A DNA stretch of 64,000 nt from Neurospora tetrasperma FGSC 2508 (lineage: Eukaryota > Ascomycota > Sordariomycetes > Sordariales > Sordariaceae). Within the stretch, counting starts at the first letter, position 1, and every line of letters starts with the position of its first letter. The translations under genes were made by a program, and so were the position numbers. The notes under the pieces were generated by a model. It was not told where the DNA came from, did no database searches, and saw nothing but the letters and a program-made list of their open reading frames with translations. The stretch lies in NCBI RefSeq assembly GCF_000213175.1, contig NW_009799179.1, positions 8,812,480 to 8,876,479 of the forward strand, in the 5' to 3' direction. Below, in pieces: positions 45,450 through 55,218 of this stretch.

Positions 45450-46145
45450 CACTACATTACACTACGTACCTTGAACTCCACAGCGGGCTCGATTCGCGCT
45501 AAAGACGGGATGCAGCCTCCACTTGGCATCGTTTCTGCTTTACGTTCACGCCCTCCCTCCTCGAGGCTGACTGCACATCCACATCGCACACAGTTTCTTT
45601 ACCCACTACCTACCTACACTACCTGCAACTTCTGATACGATAAGAAAAGGTTCGACCACGTACGCGTCAAGTCTACAAAATTGACGGCTGACTTGCGGGA
45701 AGGGGGAGTATTGTTATGCCTCAACTGCGTCAAAGATGAAATTCTCCTGCTTCGGGTTTCTGTGTCCTGACTATATATACAACTCTTCAGTTTCACCTAA
45801 CCAGACGATACGTGTGGTATGTGGCCCTAGTTTGCCATCAGTATGGCCAAAGGCACACTCCCTGTCTCTTGTTTTTGCGGCTCAATATATCTCGTTAGTT
45901 TTCGGTTCTTCATGCATCCTTCAGCATGAGTGGCTTGCTTGCGTCCCCTTGCTCAAACTTCAGTAGCTTTCAAGAAGTGTTGATGACCGGTCGATTTACC
46001 CATCCCTCTAGCTACCGGCACGCTCTCATCGTGTATTTCGACGATACTGGATCAATATCTGGAGAATATGATCTTTCCTATCAGCTGCAATGGGTATGTC
46101 GTTATGAACGCTAAAATCTTGAAAACAAAAGCCTTAGTAGTCCGA

Positions 46146-47604
46146 TCAGCTGTTATCCCACAATCTCCTGAGGCCGGTGAGGGCTATCAACATAGCCTCA
46201 TCAGTCCTGATACCTCTGCTACCCTGGTTGGGCAAGACGTTCACCCAGTGTTCGAACAGCTCCTTCGTACGGGGACCATGAATGCCAATCTTGCTCAACT
46301 CGGGGTCATTCATGGCAGCGTATTCGAGGCCGCGCGGACCGCCGAATGCGACGAGAAGATGGGTAAAGTTGGCCTCCTTGTGCTCAGGAAAAGCTCTGTG
46401 CAGGGACTGTCCACGCTCTGATGTACCGATGCTCAAATCGTAACCTTCCTCGTAAGGACTCTGGGTGAACACATCGGAGAGTGTCGCGGCCTTGCGAACC
46501 GTGTAACCCCAGAAGTAACCGCCTTCGGTCCTGGGAACCGCGGGATGGACAGGTTCTGGTGATCCGTACTCGCCCACGGGCATCTTCAACGTAACTCGTG
46601 TCTTGGGAGGGAGTTCCTCGTCAATGGTGACTGTGTCTTCGAGGCCAATATCGACAACGGTTCTGCAATGGGGTTAGCCAACTGTCGTGTCTGCACCAGG
46701 AACACCTCAAACTAGGAGAAGCTTACCCCTTGCCACCCTTGGGTTGAGCCTCCAGTGTCAAGCCTTCGCGATACGGCATCCATTCGCCCTTATACGGATG
46801 ATGTGGCATGTCGAGGTTCGGAAGCAAACCCTGGGACCTGAGATTCGGGTGCATGGGAAACAGGAGCTTGCGCATAAAGGGCGGTGTTTCGAGGTAGTTG
46901 AGGAGATGCTCGAGGAAGTGCGCGGGGTCCACATCGCCGGTATAGCCTTCGTGATCGGTGCTTGCAGGTCGAGACTCGACCGGGCTGTCGTCGTATATGA
47001 CAATCTCGTCGACAGAGAAAACCGCGCAGGCTCTCGCAATACGGCCTGCCCATGTTGTCCTTTGCTCACGAGTCACGCAATCGGTGATGACACTAGTAGG
47101 TACCGCGACTGAGATGGTCCAATCTCTCGCGGCGGTAGGCTTGAAACGTGCTGGCTTGGCAGATGCTGCGCTGAGGGAAGATGGTTGGCGTCCAGAATTA
47201 GGAGTCTCGTCGGCCTCAATGCGCCGCCTCTATGACAAAAGTTAGTTATCATGTAGGTCGGTCATCGGTCAGGTCACGGGGGGGAGAACAGATATGGTAG
47301 AAATATGGAAGAAAACAGGTGGAAGATATGAACAGGAATGAGATGCGCATGGGAGGAAAGCCATGGACGATAAAGTAAGCACAAGGCTGAATGGGGATAT
47401 GACTTTGTCTCAAGATCACCCAGAATTACAGGCCAATGTCACCAGTGCCAATACCACTTCCTTGAATTCCATCACCACCGGGCGCTGGGGCATGATATCT
47501 TTCATGGCCGAGATCATAAAGTATCCAATCCATTGCGCCGAAGCTCTTCGTCAACACAAATTCGCAAAGCTTACCTTGTACGAGTGATCTTGCGGGGGTC
47601 CCAT
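46146..47604 (-). CDS. SPOUT-family RNA methyltransferase (C9orf114/SPOUT1 type)
   Basis: Three exons on the minus strand: 47604-47575, 47229-46727 and 46662-46146, 349 residues. Exon 1 encodes MGPPQDHSYK; the following 345-nt intron is the longest in the window. The second intron (64 nt) joins KGGKG to TVVDIG. The core starts WTISVAVPTSVITDC and includes EIVIYDDSP, a segment LLNYLETPPFMRKLLFPMHPNL, and near the end LLVAFGGPRGLEY, the glycine-rich turn of the knotted SAM-binding fold. This is PF02598 (DUF171), proteins with a trefoil-knot methyltransferase fold; the human member is linked to rRNA/miRNA and spindle functions, while the fungal RNA target is unknown. It diverges from the thioredoxin gene across 466 bp. 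Confidence 0.9.
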
Positions 47605-48070
47605 CTTGAAGTACGTGTCTGAGTGTTCACAGAACAATTGATTGGGAAAACGGGTGGATGGCTATACGGCGAATCTCACTTTGCAAGTACGGACGACAAC
47701 ACAAGAGTTTTTGGAAGCTGATTCTTGCGGATCGGCGGCAGAATTCCAAAGTAAAATGGAAATCTTGACCGCCTTCTTATCTGCACAGGTACCATGCTAC
47801 CTAATTCTAGAACATTGACCATAACCCTAACCCGTGGATTACTGTGAATAACAACCGGGGCATCCAGGTCTGGCTCTCCGTCTCATTGGCCTCCCCTTAG
47901 CAACCCCCTTGTGTAACAGCGCTTACTACACTACATCGTCGTCATCCCGGCTCCCGGATACAGACAAAGGCCAGATCACGAGAAGACATTCTATTATCGC
48001 TACCGCACCAAACATCATCGCGCGATTGCTTCTATCACTGGAAACCTTCAAAAACTCCCCAGATCTTGAA
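47605..48070. promoter_or_regulatory. Divergent promoter region, SPOUT methyltransferase and thioredoxin
   Basis: 466 bp between two start codons. I see no TATA box. CCCTAACCC at about 47825-47832 resembles telomere-repeat or Rap1/Tbf1-like motifs found in some housekeeping promoters. Confidence 0.4.
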
Positions 48071-48850
48071 ATGAGCGCAACTGTTAAAGTCGGATCCTCA
48101 ACGCAATGGCGTCAGATCTTGAGCTCGTCAGCCATCGTAGTCGCGGACTGTAGGTCACTTCACTCCACCGTACAACAAGTGCCAAATGACAATGTCGCTG
48201 ACCTTTTTCTAGTCTATGCCGACTGGTGTGGTCCTTGTAAGATGATCGCTCCAGTGTTTGAGTCGCTGTCGGCCAGATACTCCAAACCCAACAAGATCAC
48301 ATTCTGCAAGATTGACGTCGACAGCCAGCAGGAAGTGGCCCAGCAGTATGGCGTGCGCGCCATGCCGACCTTCCTCATTTTGCACAACGGCTCTGTGATC
48401 GAAACAATTCAGGGAGCCAACCCACCAGCTCTTACCGCCGCTGTTGATAAGGCTGTCAAGTTGGCCAGCGGTGCCGCGGGTGGTGGTGCTGTGTTCAAGA
48501 CCGCCGGACACCGACTCGGCGGCAGTGGAGTAGCCGGGTCCCGCCCCGGGACATCAGTGGCTCGTCCTTTCAAGTGGGATTTCAACAGCTTGATCAAGAC
48601 AATCGTAGCTTTCATTGGACTTTATGTCACCTCTCTCTTTTCGGTTAGAGATCATTACTGCCCCTCTCGAATCTGGACAAGATTTACTAACAAGGTCCTT
48701 ATTCAGCTTGACCCATACAAGGCGGCAGAGAGCTCCCCGTTCAACAAGAAGAATCGTCCACCGCAAGCACAGTCCTATACGGGGAGTGCTGCTAGTAAAA
48801 AGCCTGCGCCGCGTGCTACGTTCAAGACGTTGTCGGACCTGGGCAACTAA
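48071..48850 (+). CDS. Thioredoxin with C-terminal membrane segment
   Basis: Three exons: 48071-48149, 48213-48643 and 48707-48850, 217 residues. Intron 1 (GTAGGT...TAG) joins VAD to FYADWCGPCK; intron 2 has a perfect TACTAAC branch site. The first about 110 residues are a canonical thioredoxin domain with the redox pair C32/C35 in WCGPC and the cis-proline MPT later (RAMPTFLILHNG). A Gly/Ala-rich linker follows, then a hydrophobic helix (about 152-170: LIKTIVAFIGLYVTSLFS) and a basic 45-residue tail. A membrane-attached disulphide reductase is likely, perhaps on ER or mitochondrial outer membrane facing the cytosol; that placement is inference. Both introns are 63 nt without in-frame stops, so unspliced mRNA would also read through. 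Confidence 0.9.
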   Translation: MSATVKVGSSTQWRQILSSSAIVVADCRSLHSTVQQVPNDNVADLFLVYADWCGPCKMIAPVFESLSARYSKPNKITFCKIDVDSQQEVAQQYGVRAMPTFLILHNGSVIETIQGANPPALTAAVDKAVKLASGAAGGGAVFKTAGHRLGGSGVAGSRPGTSVARPFKWDFNSLIKTIVAFIGLYVTSLFSVRDHYCPSRIWTRFTNKVLIQLDPYKAAESSPFNKKNRPPQAQSYTGSAASKKPAPRATFKTLSDLGN

Positions 48851-49273
48851 ACCGAGCGGTAGTTTTAATGTGTCGTTAAGCGTACGGTAGCATGCTGGAG
48901 TTCACGGCGTCGAGGGCGTTCCGGACGGGCGGCACTTGTTTTTTTTGGTGTCCTCGCTCACGCATTTTTTCTGGCTTCTTTTACCCGTTTGAAAAATCAT
49001 ACTTTTCATTAATTACGAGAAACGTGGTACTATTCGTTGCCTTTTCTCATGTTCCCACGTACATAGTTGCCACCGTGACAACCCCTCTTCGTGTAAATAG
49101 GGGGCCGGTGATAGGCCACTGTCACGTGTGAACGTGTGGTCCGTGTATCCACTAAAACTTGGGATTGGCAGAGGGCCCTTCTCTGCGACGAAGATACTTG
49201 CAATTTTTTGTTCTTGTCCTGAAACCTTTGAATATCCACGACCAAACATATCATTAAGTCCCGGCGATTCAAG
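48851..49273. other. Short intergenic region before rsm22
   Basis: It should hold the thioredoxin 3' untranslated region and the rsm22 promoter, both on the plus strand. Nothing else is evident. Confidence 0.6.
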
Positions 49274-51886
49274 ATGCTATCGGCGGGCAGATTTCAAAAC
49301 CGATGCCCTGGCTGTAGGCAGCAAGTCTTGAGCTTTTACGATGCTCTTCTGCAGCAGCGCACCAGGGTAGCTGCCCGGCCACTTTTACGCCCATCCCCCA
49401 CCAGTCCCGCAGCGCGTCGCGGTTTGGTTCGACATCTATCTTCCACCAGATCAGTTTTCCATGATGCGACACAAAACACTGCCGGCGCTACTTCGACAGA
49501 ACCCGAGTTAAGCCGCGAAGATGCCGAATACGATGCCGAAACGTTCGTACGCCAAGCACGTCAGACTTTCAAGCACACGCTTCCCTATGGCTACTTTACA
49601 GAAGAAGAATACAAGATCTATGAGCGACTATACGGCGCACCACTTCGCGAGACAGTACCAGAGGATGTCGGAATACCTCAACTTGGTGGTGTCAATGCTG
49701 GGGGGCAAAATGGGCCTCAGCGTACTTTGTTTGTGGAAACCGAGTCTGGACACTTCGAAGAGGTCGAATACACCATCGAGCAGCCTCCTGTGGAAGAAAG
49801 CGATGTAGAAGCCGTCGCAGAATTACGCCCCCTTACCGAGGCTCAGATCGATTACGTGAACGTAACGGCCAATAACAAGCGCGAGTTTGCTGCGCTGATG
49901 AGACTGCAAAAGGACTTTGAGGCGGCCAGTCTTCGCCCGCTTGAGGAGATTGTGGAGGAAGAGGAGGTTCAACAAAAGGAGGAGGTGGGGCACTATGAAG
50001 AGGAAGAGGGTATCGAAGAGGATGAAGAAGAGCGGTTCTTGCCTGAGCAATCTATCAACGACAGAGTTCATTCACATACCGCCATCGGCATCTTTAGGAC
50101 CAAGCCGAGCACGCTGCTTCTTCCCAAGGCAACCTTTACCGAGCCTATCAAAGATCTTCTTAGCCGCACCAACCCGAGCCATGTCCGCGAACATGCTGAG
50201 AAAGTCTTTGGTGGTCCGGGACTTCCACATTCACCGGCCACGCCGGCAACGAAGAAGAACCTGGGACAAAAGCCTGTGGCAATGCAAGCAGGCCATCATA
50301 GGATGAGCGCGATCGAGGCAGACACCTATATCACCACCGTACTCCCTGGTCTGTATGCCACTACCACCAGCATTTTGGTTGAGGTCCGCAAGCGCCTTGG
50401 TTCTGATTGGCTTCAGGGACTTCTAACCAACGGTACGGGCCCGCGAGTTCTCGACGTCGGCGCTGGTGGAGCGGGACTTGCTGCGTGGCAGGAGGTTCTT
50501 CAAGCGGAGTGGGAGCTTCTTCGCGAGCAAGGCAAGGTTCTAGGTCGCGAACCCGTTGGAAAGAAGACTGTCGTTGTGGGTTCCGAAAACCTGCGACAAC
50601 GTGTGTCCCGGTTTCTTCACAACACGACATTCCTTCCCCGACTACCCGATTATTTGCATTCGGCCGAGGGAGCTGAGCGCATGCTCGAGTCTGGAGGAGG
50701 ACCCGGGCAGAAAAAGGTTTTCGATGTTATCATCGCTTCTCATCAATTAATGCCACTCGACAAGTCCTATAAACGCAAGGATTTCATCAACAACCTTTGG
50801 ACCATGCTTAATCCCGAGGGTGGTGTTCTCATTGTTCTGGAAAAGGGTCATCCCCGGGGCTTCGAGGCTGTGGCTGATGTCCGCGACCGGATGCTTAGCG
50901 AGTTCATCATCCCGCCCGTTTCTGCGGAGACAGGCGAGGTTATGACAGCGGTTCCTGAATCGGGACGCATCCGCGAACCCGGCCACATCATTGCCCCTTG
51001 CACGAACCATACCAAGTGCCCCATGTACCTGACCCCCGGAGAGAGCGCAGGCCGCAAGGATTTCTGCCATTTCAGTCAACGATTCATCCGCCCTTCTTTC
51101 CTTCAGAGAGTTCTTGGTGCCTCGCATCGTAACCACGAGGACATCGAGTTTAGCTACATCGCCATTCGCAGAGGCGCCCACCCAGATGGGGTAAGATCCT
51201 CGTCCACTGGATCTAACTTGACCGATTCTACATCATCGTTCTTCCAAGGTCCAGAAGCTGTGGACCGTGCCTTCAAGGGCTATGAAGATGTTGAAGCCGG
51301 CACTCCCCACGCTCTTTCTCTTCCGCGCAACGTCATGCCACCTCTCAAGAGCAAGGGTCACGTCACGCTCGACCTCTGCACCCCAGCTGGCACCATTGAG
51401 CGCTGGGTGGTTCCCAAGTCCTTTTCCAAGCAGGCGTACCATGACGCCCGCAAGGCCAAGTGGGGTGACCTGTGGGCCTTGGGAGCGAAGACTCGCACCC
51501 GCCGTGAAATCCGTCTAGGCAAGGCCGGCAAGAATGCCGAGAACCTCGCTACGGGTCTCAAGAACGCGGGCGACGGCGGCGTTCGCTCCCGTGAACTCGC
51601 TGGCCTCGGCAGCAAGAAGAAGCCTAGAGTGGTCGAGGTTACGGTCGATCCCAACACGAACAGAATCCTGGCTGCCAGCGAGAAGTATCCTAACGGCAGA
51701 GCGCCGGTCGAGAGGCGGACGAAGAATGGTAAGAAGGTTAAGATGAACGACCTCATGGACGAGCTTCAGGATGATCCTCGTCACGGGAAGTATGTCGATC
51801 CTGATGATATTGAGGATGAGGAGTTCAGGCGGGCGCCACTCCCGGAAGGATTTTTGGAGAAGGGATTGTTCGGTGACAAGAAGTAA
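49274..51886 (+). CDS. rsm22: Mitochondrial ribosome assembly factor Rsm22 (METTL17 family)
   Basis: Intronless, 870 residues. The N terminus (MLSAGRFQNRCPGCRQQVL, then Arg/Ser-rich to about 65) fits a mitochondrial presequence. An acidic region follows (about 205-265). The methyltransferase-like domain begins with VLDVGAGGAGLAAW (about 392-405). The family's metal-binding cysteines are visible: CTNHTKC (C576, C582) and DFCHF (about C598), which in METTL17/Rsm22 proteins help hold an iron-sulphur cluster. The C-terminal 150 residues are basic. Rsm22 binds the assembling mitochondrial small subunit; it has a SAM-type fold but may not be catalytic. The length is greater than yeast Rsm22 (about 630) mainly from the N- and C-terminal extensions. 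Confidence 0.94.
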   Translation: MLSAGRFQNRCPGCRQQVLSFYDALLQQRTRVAARPLLRPSPTSPAARRGLVRHLSSTRSVFHDATQNTAGATSTEPELSREDAEYDAETFVRQARQTFKHTLPYGYFTEEEYKIYERLYGAPLRETVPEDVGIPQLGGVNAGGQNGPQRTLFVETESGHFEEVEYTIEQPPVEESDVEAVAELRPLTEAQIDYVNVTANNKREFAALMRLQKDFEAASLRPLEEIVEEEEVQQKEEVGHYEEEEGIEEDEEERFLPEQSINDRVHSHTAIGIFRTKPSTLLLPKATFTEPIKDLLSRTNPSHVREHAEKVFGGPGLPHSPATPATKKNLGQKPVAMQAGHHRMSAIEADTYITTVLPGLYATTTSILVEVRKRLGSDWLQGLLTNGTGPRVLDVGAGGAGLAAWQEVLQAEWELLREQGKVLGREPVGKKTVVVGSENLRQRVSRFLHNTTFLPRLPDYLHSAEGAERMLESGGGPGQKKVFDVIIASHQLMPLDKSYKRKDFINNLWTMLNPEGGVLIVLEKGHPRGFEAVADVRDRMLSEFIIPPVSAETGEVMTAVPESGRIREPGHIIAPCTNHTKCPMYLTPGESAGRKDFCHFSQRFIRPSFLQRVLGASHRNHEDIEFSYIAIRRGAHPDGVRSSSTGSNLTDSTSSFFQGPEAVDRAFKGYEDVEAGTPHALSLPRNVMPPLKSKGHVTLDLCTPAGTIERWVVPKSFSKQAYHDARKAKWGDLWALGAKTRTRREIRLGKAGKNAENLATGLKNAGDGGVRSRELAGLGSKKKPRVVEVTVDPNTNRILAASEKYPNGRAPVERRTKNGKKVKMNDLMDELQDDPRHGKYVDPDDIEDEEFRRAPLPEGFLEKGLFGDKK

Positions 51887-54283
51887 AGGGAAAGTGAGCA
51901 AAGCCGCGGTGTGTAAGATATATGGATGCGAGATATGGTAAACAGGTGTCCTTACGATACCCTCTGGAAGCAATATCAAAATTACAAAGGCGACTGTTCT
52001 TTGCAATAAGTCAGCGGATTTCCTTGAATTAGTTTTGCTCAACTCGAAGAAGCTGGTACGACTTCAATCTGTGTCGCCATGGCTTCCACGTAATGTTAAG
52101 AGGTGCGCGAGTCTCTCAGCCCAGCCGCTTGTGCCCCACGCTGCGTGGTTTGGGAACACAACCTTGAGGGCGAGGCAGATCGTCACACTTCTTGTTCGTG
52201 CGAAATTTCTGGTATAGTGCAGGCACCAATAAAGCCATCAATGTTGTTTGACATTCTGCGTCTCTCATTCCCGGGTTGCCAAATCCGGGGTTATCGTCGA
52301 GGCTGTTGCTGTGTGTGGGGCATTGACCCAACAGCTGTGGATAAGTATTTCCCTACGAATGCGAATGGTGGCTTGATGGGCTGAACTCTAAAAGCTACCT
52401 AGTTATGTACCACCGCCAGTCAATGTGGCAAGACTTTTTCTATATCAAGTTCGCCAAAACAAGCAAACCGAGACCCCAGTCGTCAGGCAGTCTCGCAGAG
52501 TTGGCACAAGAGGCTTGGCCGACTTGTCGGGTCTTATCACGTCTCCAAATTGGTGCCGTCCCGTCTGCCCTTTGTTCAATAAAACAACGACCAAGCTAGT
52601 GTAAGGATGGACAACTCAACCCACTCGCCCTTGCTGCACAAGGTAGGTAGTTGACCCTTTCATTCCATCCGCGAGCCAATTGGCTCTAGAGGGCACATGA
52701 GACCAGATGTTCCGGGCTGTGGCAAGATGACGCACTCCTGCCTGGATTTCATATGCTCAAATGCTGCGCGTAGCCAGGAAATACACTACACGACATTTTT
52801 CGCCCGATCTGCAAGGCTGGTGTGGGTAACAACGTTGTGCTGCAAGTGAGGGCGAGTTGAGTTGAGGAAGAGGGATTGTCGATGTTTGATCAAGCCTAGT
52901 TGATCATCGTATTTGTGCAACAGCATAGTACGAAGTAGCACTGCAAACTGAAAAGGTTTCGGGTCGTGTTAGGGCGAGGTATCTAAACACAAGCGCTGGA
53001 GTATATACGTAGTCTCTGTGCCGTGATCGTGCCGTGATCATTCAGTCAAGTAGTCTAGCCAGTGAAAAGGAATTATTTAAAACTCTAAAAGGTAAGGAAG
53101 TCAAAATCAGAGAGATGGATAAATGAATTGGATTGCAAGGGACGGTTTCGACCGAAGTTCGAGATTGATCCCTGAATATCAAATAGCCTGCCAGTGTTAA
53201 GCGAGTATTTGGCCCCACAGTCTTCTTCTCCTTCCCGAACGGCATGGCAACTTGGCTCCGTGCTAGGTGGAAGGTTGGGGTGGGCCAGCCTGGCCAGTTT
53301 GTTGCACAACGAGTGGCTGGAGCGCACCTGTTCGCTGCTGACGATTTGTGCTGGGCGCACAGCACAACCCCCGCTTACAGGCCCGGTTGTCTGCAGGCAT
53401 GCCGCACCGGGCAGTGTGGCTGCCTGTGTGTCAAACCGACCCGTTCCAGTTGTTATGGGCTCAGCTTCAGCTCCCACTGGAACTGCAACTGCAGCGGCCG
53501 CTAGAAGGGGCCAGCGGACGCCCCTGCACCGTGCGGAGGAATAGGTCGACCGACGAGTCCTGCCTCGCTCCATTCCAATTTCGCTGACCTCATCTCCGAC
53601 TTCAATTTCGTCCACAACTTGCCTCCTTCACTTTATACGCTGTCGACCAAACTCCCTTCGCTTTTCCACTGCACTTCCTGATCCCTTTTTGCCCTTCTCT
53701 TTTCCCTTCTTTCCGTTCCCGTCCTGTTCTCTCCCCCCGCCCGCTGCCTCACTCCCGGCGACTCACACTCTCTTGCGGCGGCATACGCACAACGACACAG
53801 TTTCAAGTTTTCCAACTACTTTCCCTCGATTACGACCTGCCCAGCGTTCCCCGTTGCTGTACCCCAGAAACCCCGTATCGGCCTTCCTCTACCTTTCTGG
53901 TTTGGCTCCTTTTCGACCGACACCACTGCAACCCCCATCGAGCCTCTGCTCCGTCGCCGCCGCCGCCGCCGCCGCCGCCCCCCTCTTTCCACTTCGTCAT
54001 TATCAATCGGTTTGCGACTTCCAGCGAGATATAGTTAAACGTCTGCGGCTCGTTGGTCCAGAGTCTCTATTGCCTTTCCGTCGCCTGCCATCCTTATTCT
54101 CATATTCGATCCCGGTAACCCTTTTCTTTGAAGAAAGCCAATTGGGGACATTCATTATCGAGCTCCAGACGCAACTAAAGGGGGTCCACCAATCCACTGC
54201 GTCGCCCTTCTTCGAGACTCGGAAACGGCAATACTGCAACAGCACAACTTCTCATTTCTTTTCTTCTTCACAAACCAGTCAAA
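51887..54283. other. Intergenic region and long pyrimidine-rich leader of rho-3
   Basis: The first part holds the rsm22 3' end. From about 53560 to 54283 the plus strand is strongly pyrimidine-rich, with a GCC repeat (53956-53980), consistent with a long rho-3 leader. Open frames here are composition artefacts. GTGCCGTGATC occurs twice in tandem near 53019-53040. Confidence 0.55.
53956..53980 (+). repeat. GCC trinucleotide microsatellite
   Basis: Eight GCC units inside the presumed rho-3 leader, about 300 bp before its ATG. Confidence 0.9.
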
Positions 54284-55218
54284 ATGCCTTGCGGACTCGG
54301 AGGGTCGAAAACAGTGCAGCGCAAGCTCGTCTTGCTGTGAGTTTAACACACCCCAATCTCGTCCCGTATCGGATTGATCGAGGCGACATCTCAATGCGTA
54401 GAGAGAGACTCTGGCTATGAGGTCAATTGCTGACCGGAACTCTTGGCAACAGCGGCGATGGTGCCTGCGGAAAAACCTCACTGCTCAACGTTTTCACAAG
54501 AGGGTATGTTTGCGATTGAACCGCCATTGCCTTGCAATCTAAGGATTTACGCTCAACCTCCCGTCCAGCTATTTCCCCACTGTATACGAGCCGACAGTCT
54601 TCGAGAACTATGTGCACGGTACGTTTGCAGGGAAAGTGACCGAAGCGTCCTCCAATGCGATACTAATGTTGACTCAGACATTTTCGTCGACAATGTCCAT
54701 ATTGAACTGTCATTGTGGGATACCGCTGGTCAGGAAGAATTTGACAGGCTACGAAGTCTATCATACGGTAGGTTCTTCGCATTCCCCGGTAGCCGCTAAC
54801 CATGTTACGTGCGTGACGTCTGACTTGCGGTGTACTAGATGACACCGACTTAATCATGCTTTGCTACTCTGTCGACAGCAAGGACTCACTCGAAAACGTC
54901 GAAAGCAAATGGCAAGGCGAAATTGCTGAAAATTGCCCGGGTGTCAAGATTGTTTTGGTCGCGTTGAAGTGCGACCTGCGCGAGGCAACCGAGGACGAAG
55001 AGGATGGCGGAGCCAACGAAGACGGTGCTCAGCGTGAGAAGAAGCCAATGATCAGCTACGACCAGGGCCTGGAAGTGGCTCGCCGGATCAAGGCCCTTCG
55101 ATATCTCGAATGCTCCGCCATGCGAAACCGGGGAGTCAACGAAGCCTTCACCGAGGCGGCGCGTGTCGCTTTGTCAGTGAAGAAGGACCGGGAGGAGTCA
55201 AAGTGCGTGGTCATGTAA
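54284..55218 (+). CDS. rho-3: Rho-family GTPase Rho3
   Basis: Five exons: 54284-54336, 54453-54503, 54569-54618, 54678-54767 and 54839-55218, 207 residues. All four introns have GT(A/G)-type donors and AG acceptors, and every junction falls inside a conserved GTPase motif, which fixes them. Motifs: P-loop GDGACGKTS (19-27), switch [15 protein letters not shown] (37-50), switch [19 protein letters not shown] (65-81), LKCDLR and ECSA for guanine binding, and the prenylation box CVVM at the C terminus; a terminal Met favours farnesylation. The start [14 protein letters not shown] and the switch-region sequence are those of Rho3 rather than Rho1, Rho4, Cdc42 or Rac. A short Glu/Gly-rich insert ([12 protein letters not shown]) sits in the Rho insert position. 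Rho3 acts in polarised exocytosis and tip growth at the plasma membrane. Confidence 0.95.

Larger units (their letters stand above)
43802..46145. other. Intergenic region containing a 762-bp transposon-like element
   Basis: The octanoyltransferase promoter occupies the left part. The element at 44688-45449 is described separately. The rest contains several CACTAC/CTACC-type short motifs and no recognisable gene. Confidence 0.6.

Noticed and set aside
53244-53504. Cysteine-rich frame (CRTGQCGCLC) like a small effector
   Set aside because: No signal peptide, no conserved spacing, lies in the presumed rho-3 promoter and overlaps other frames.
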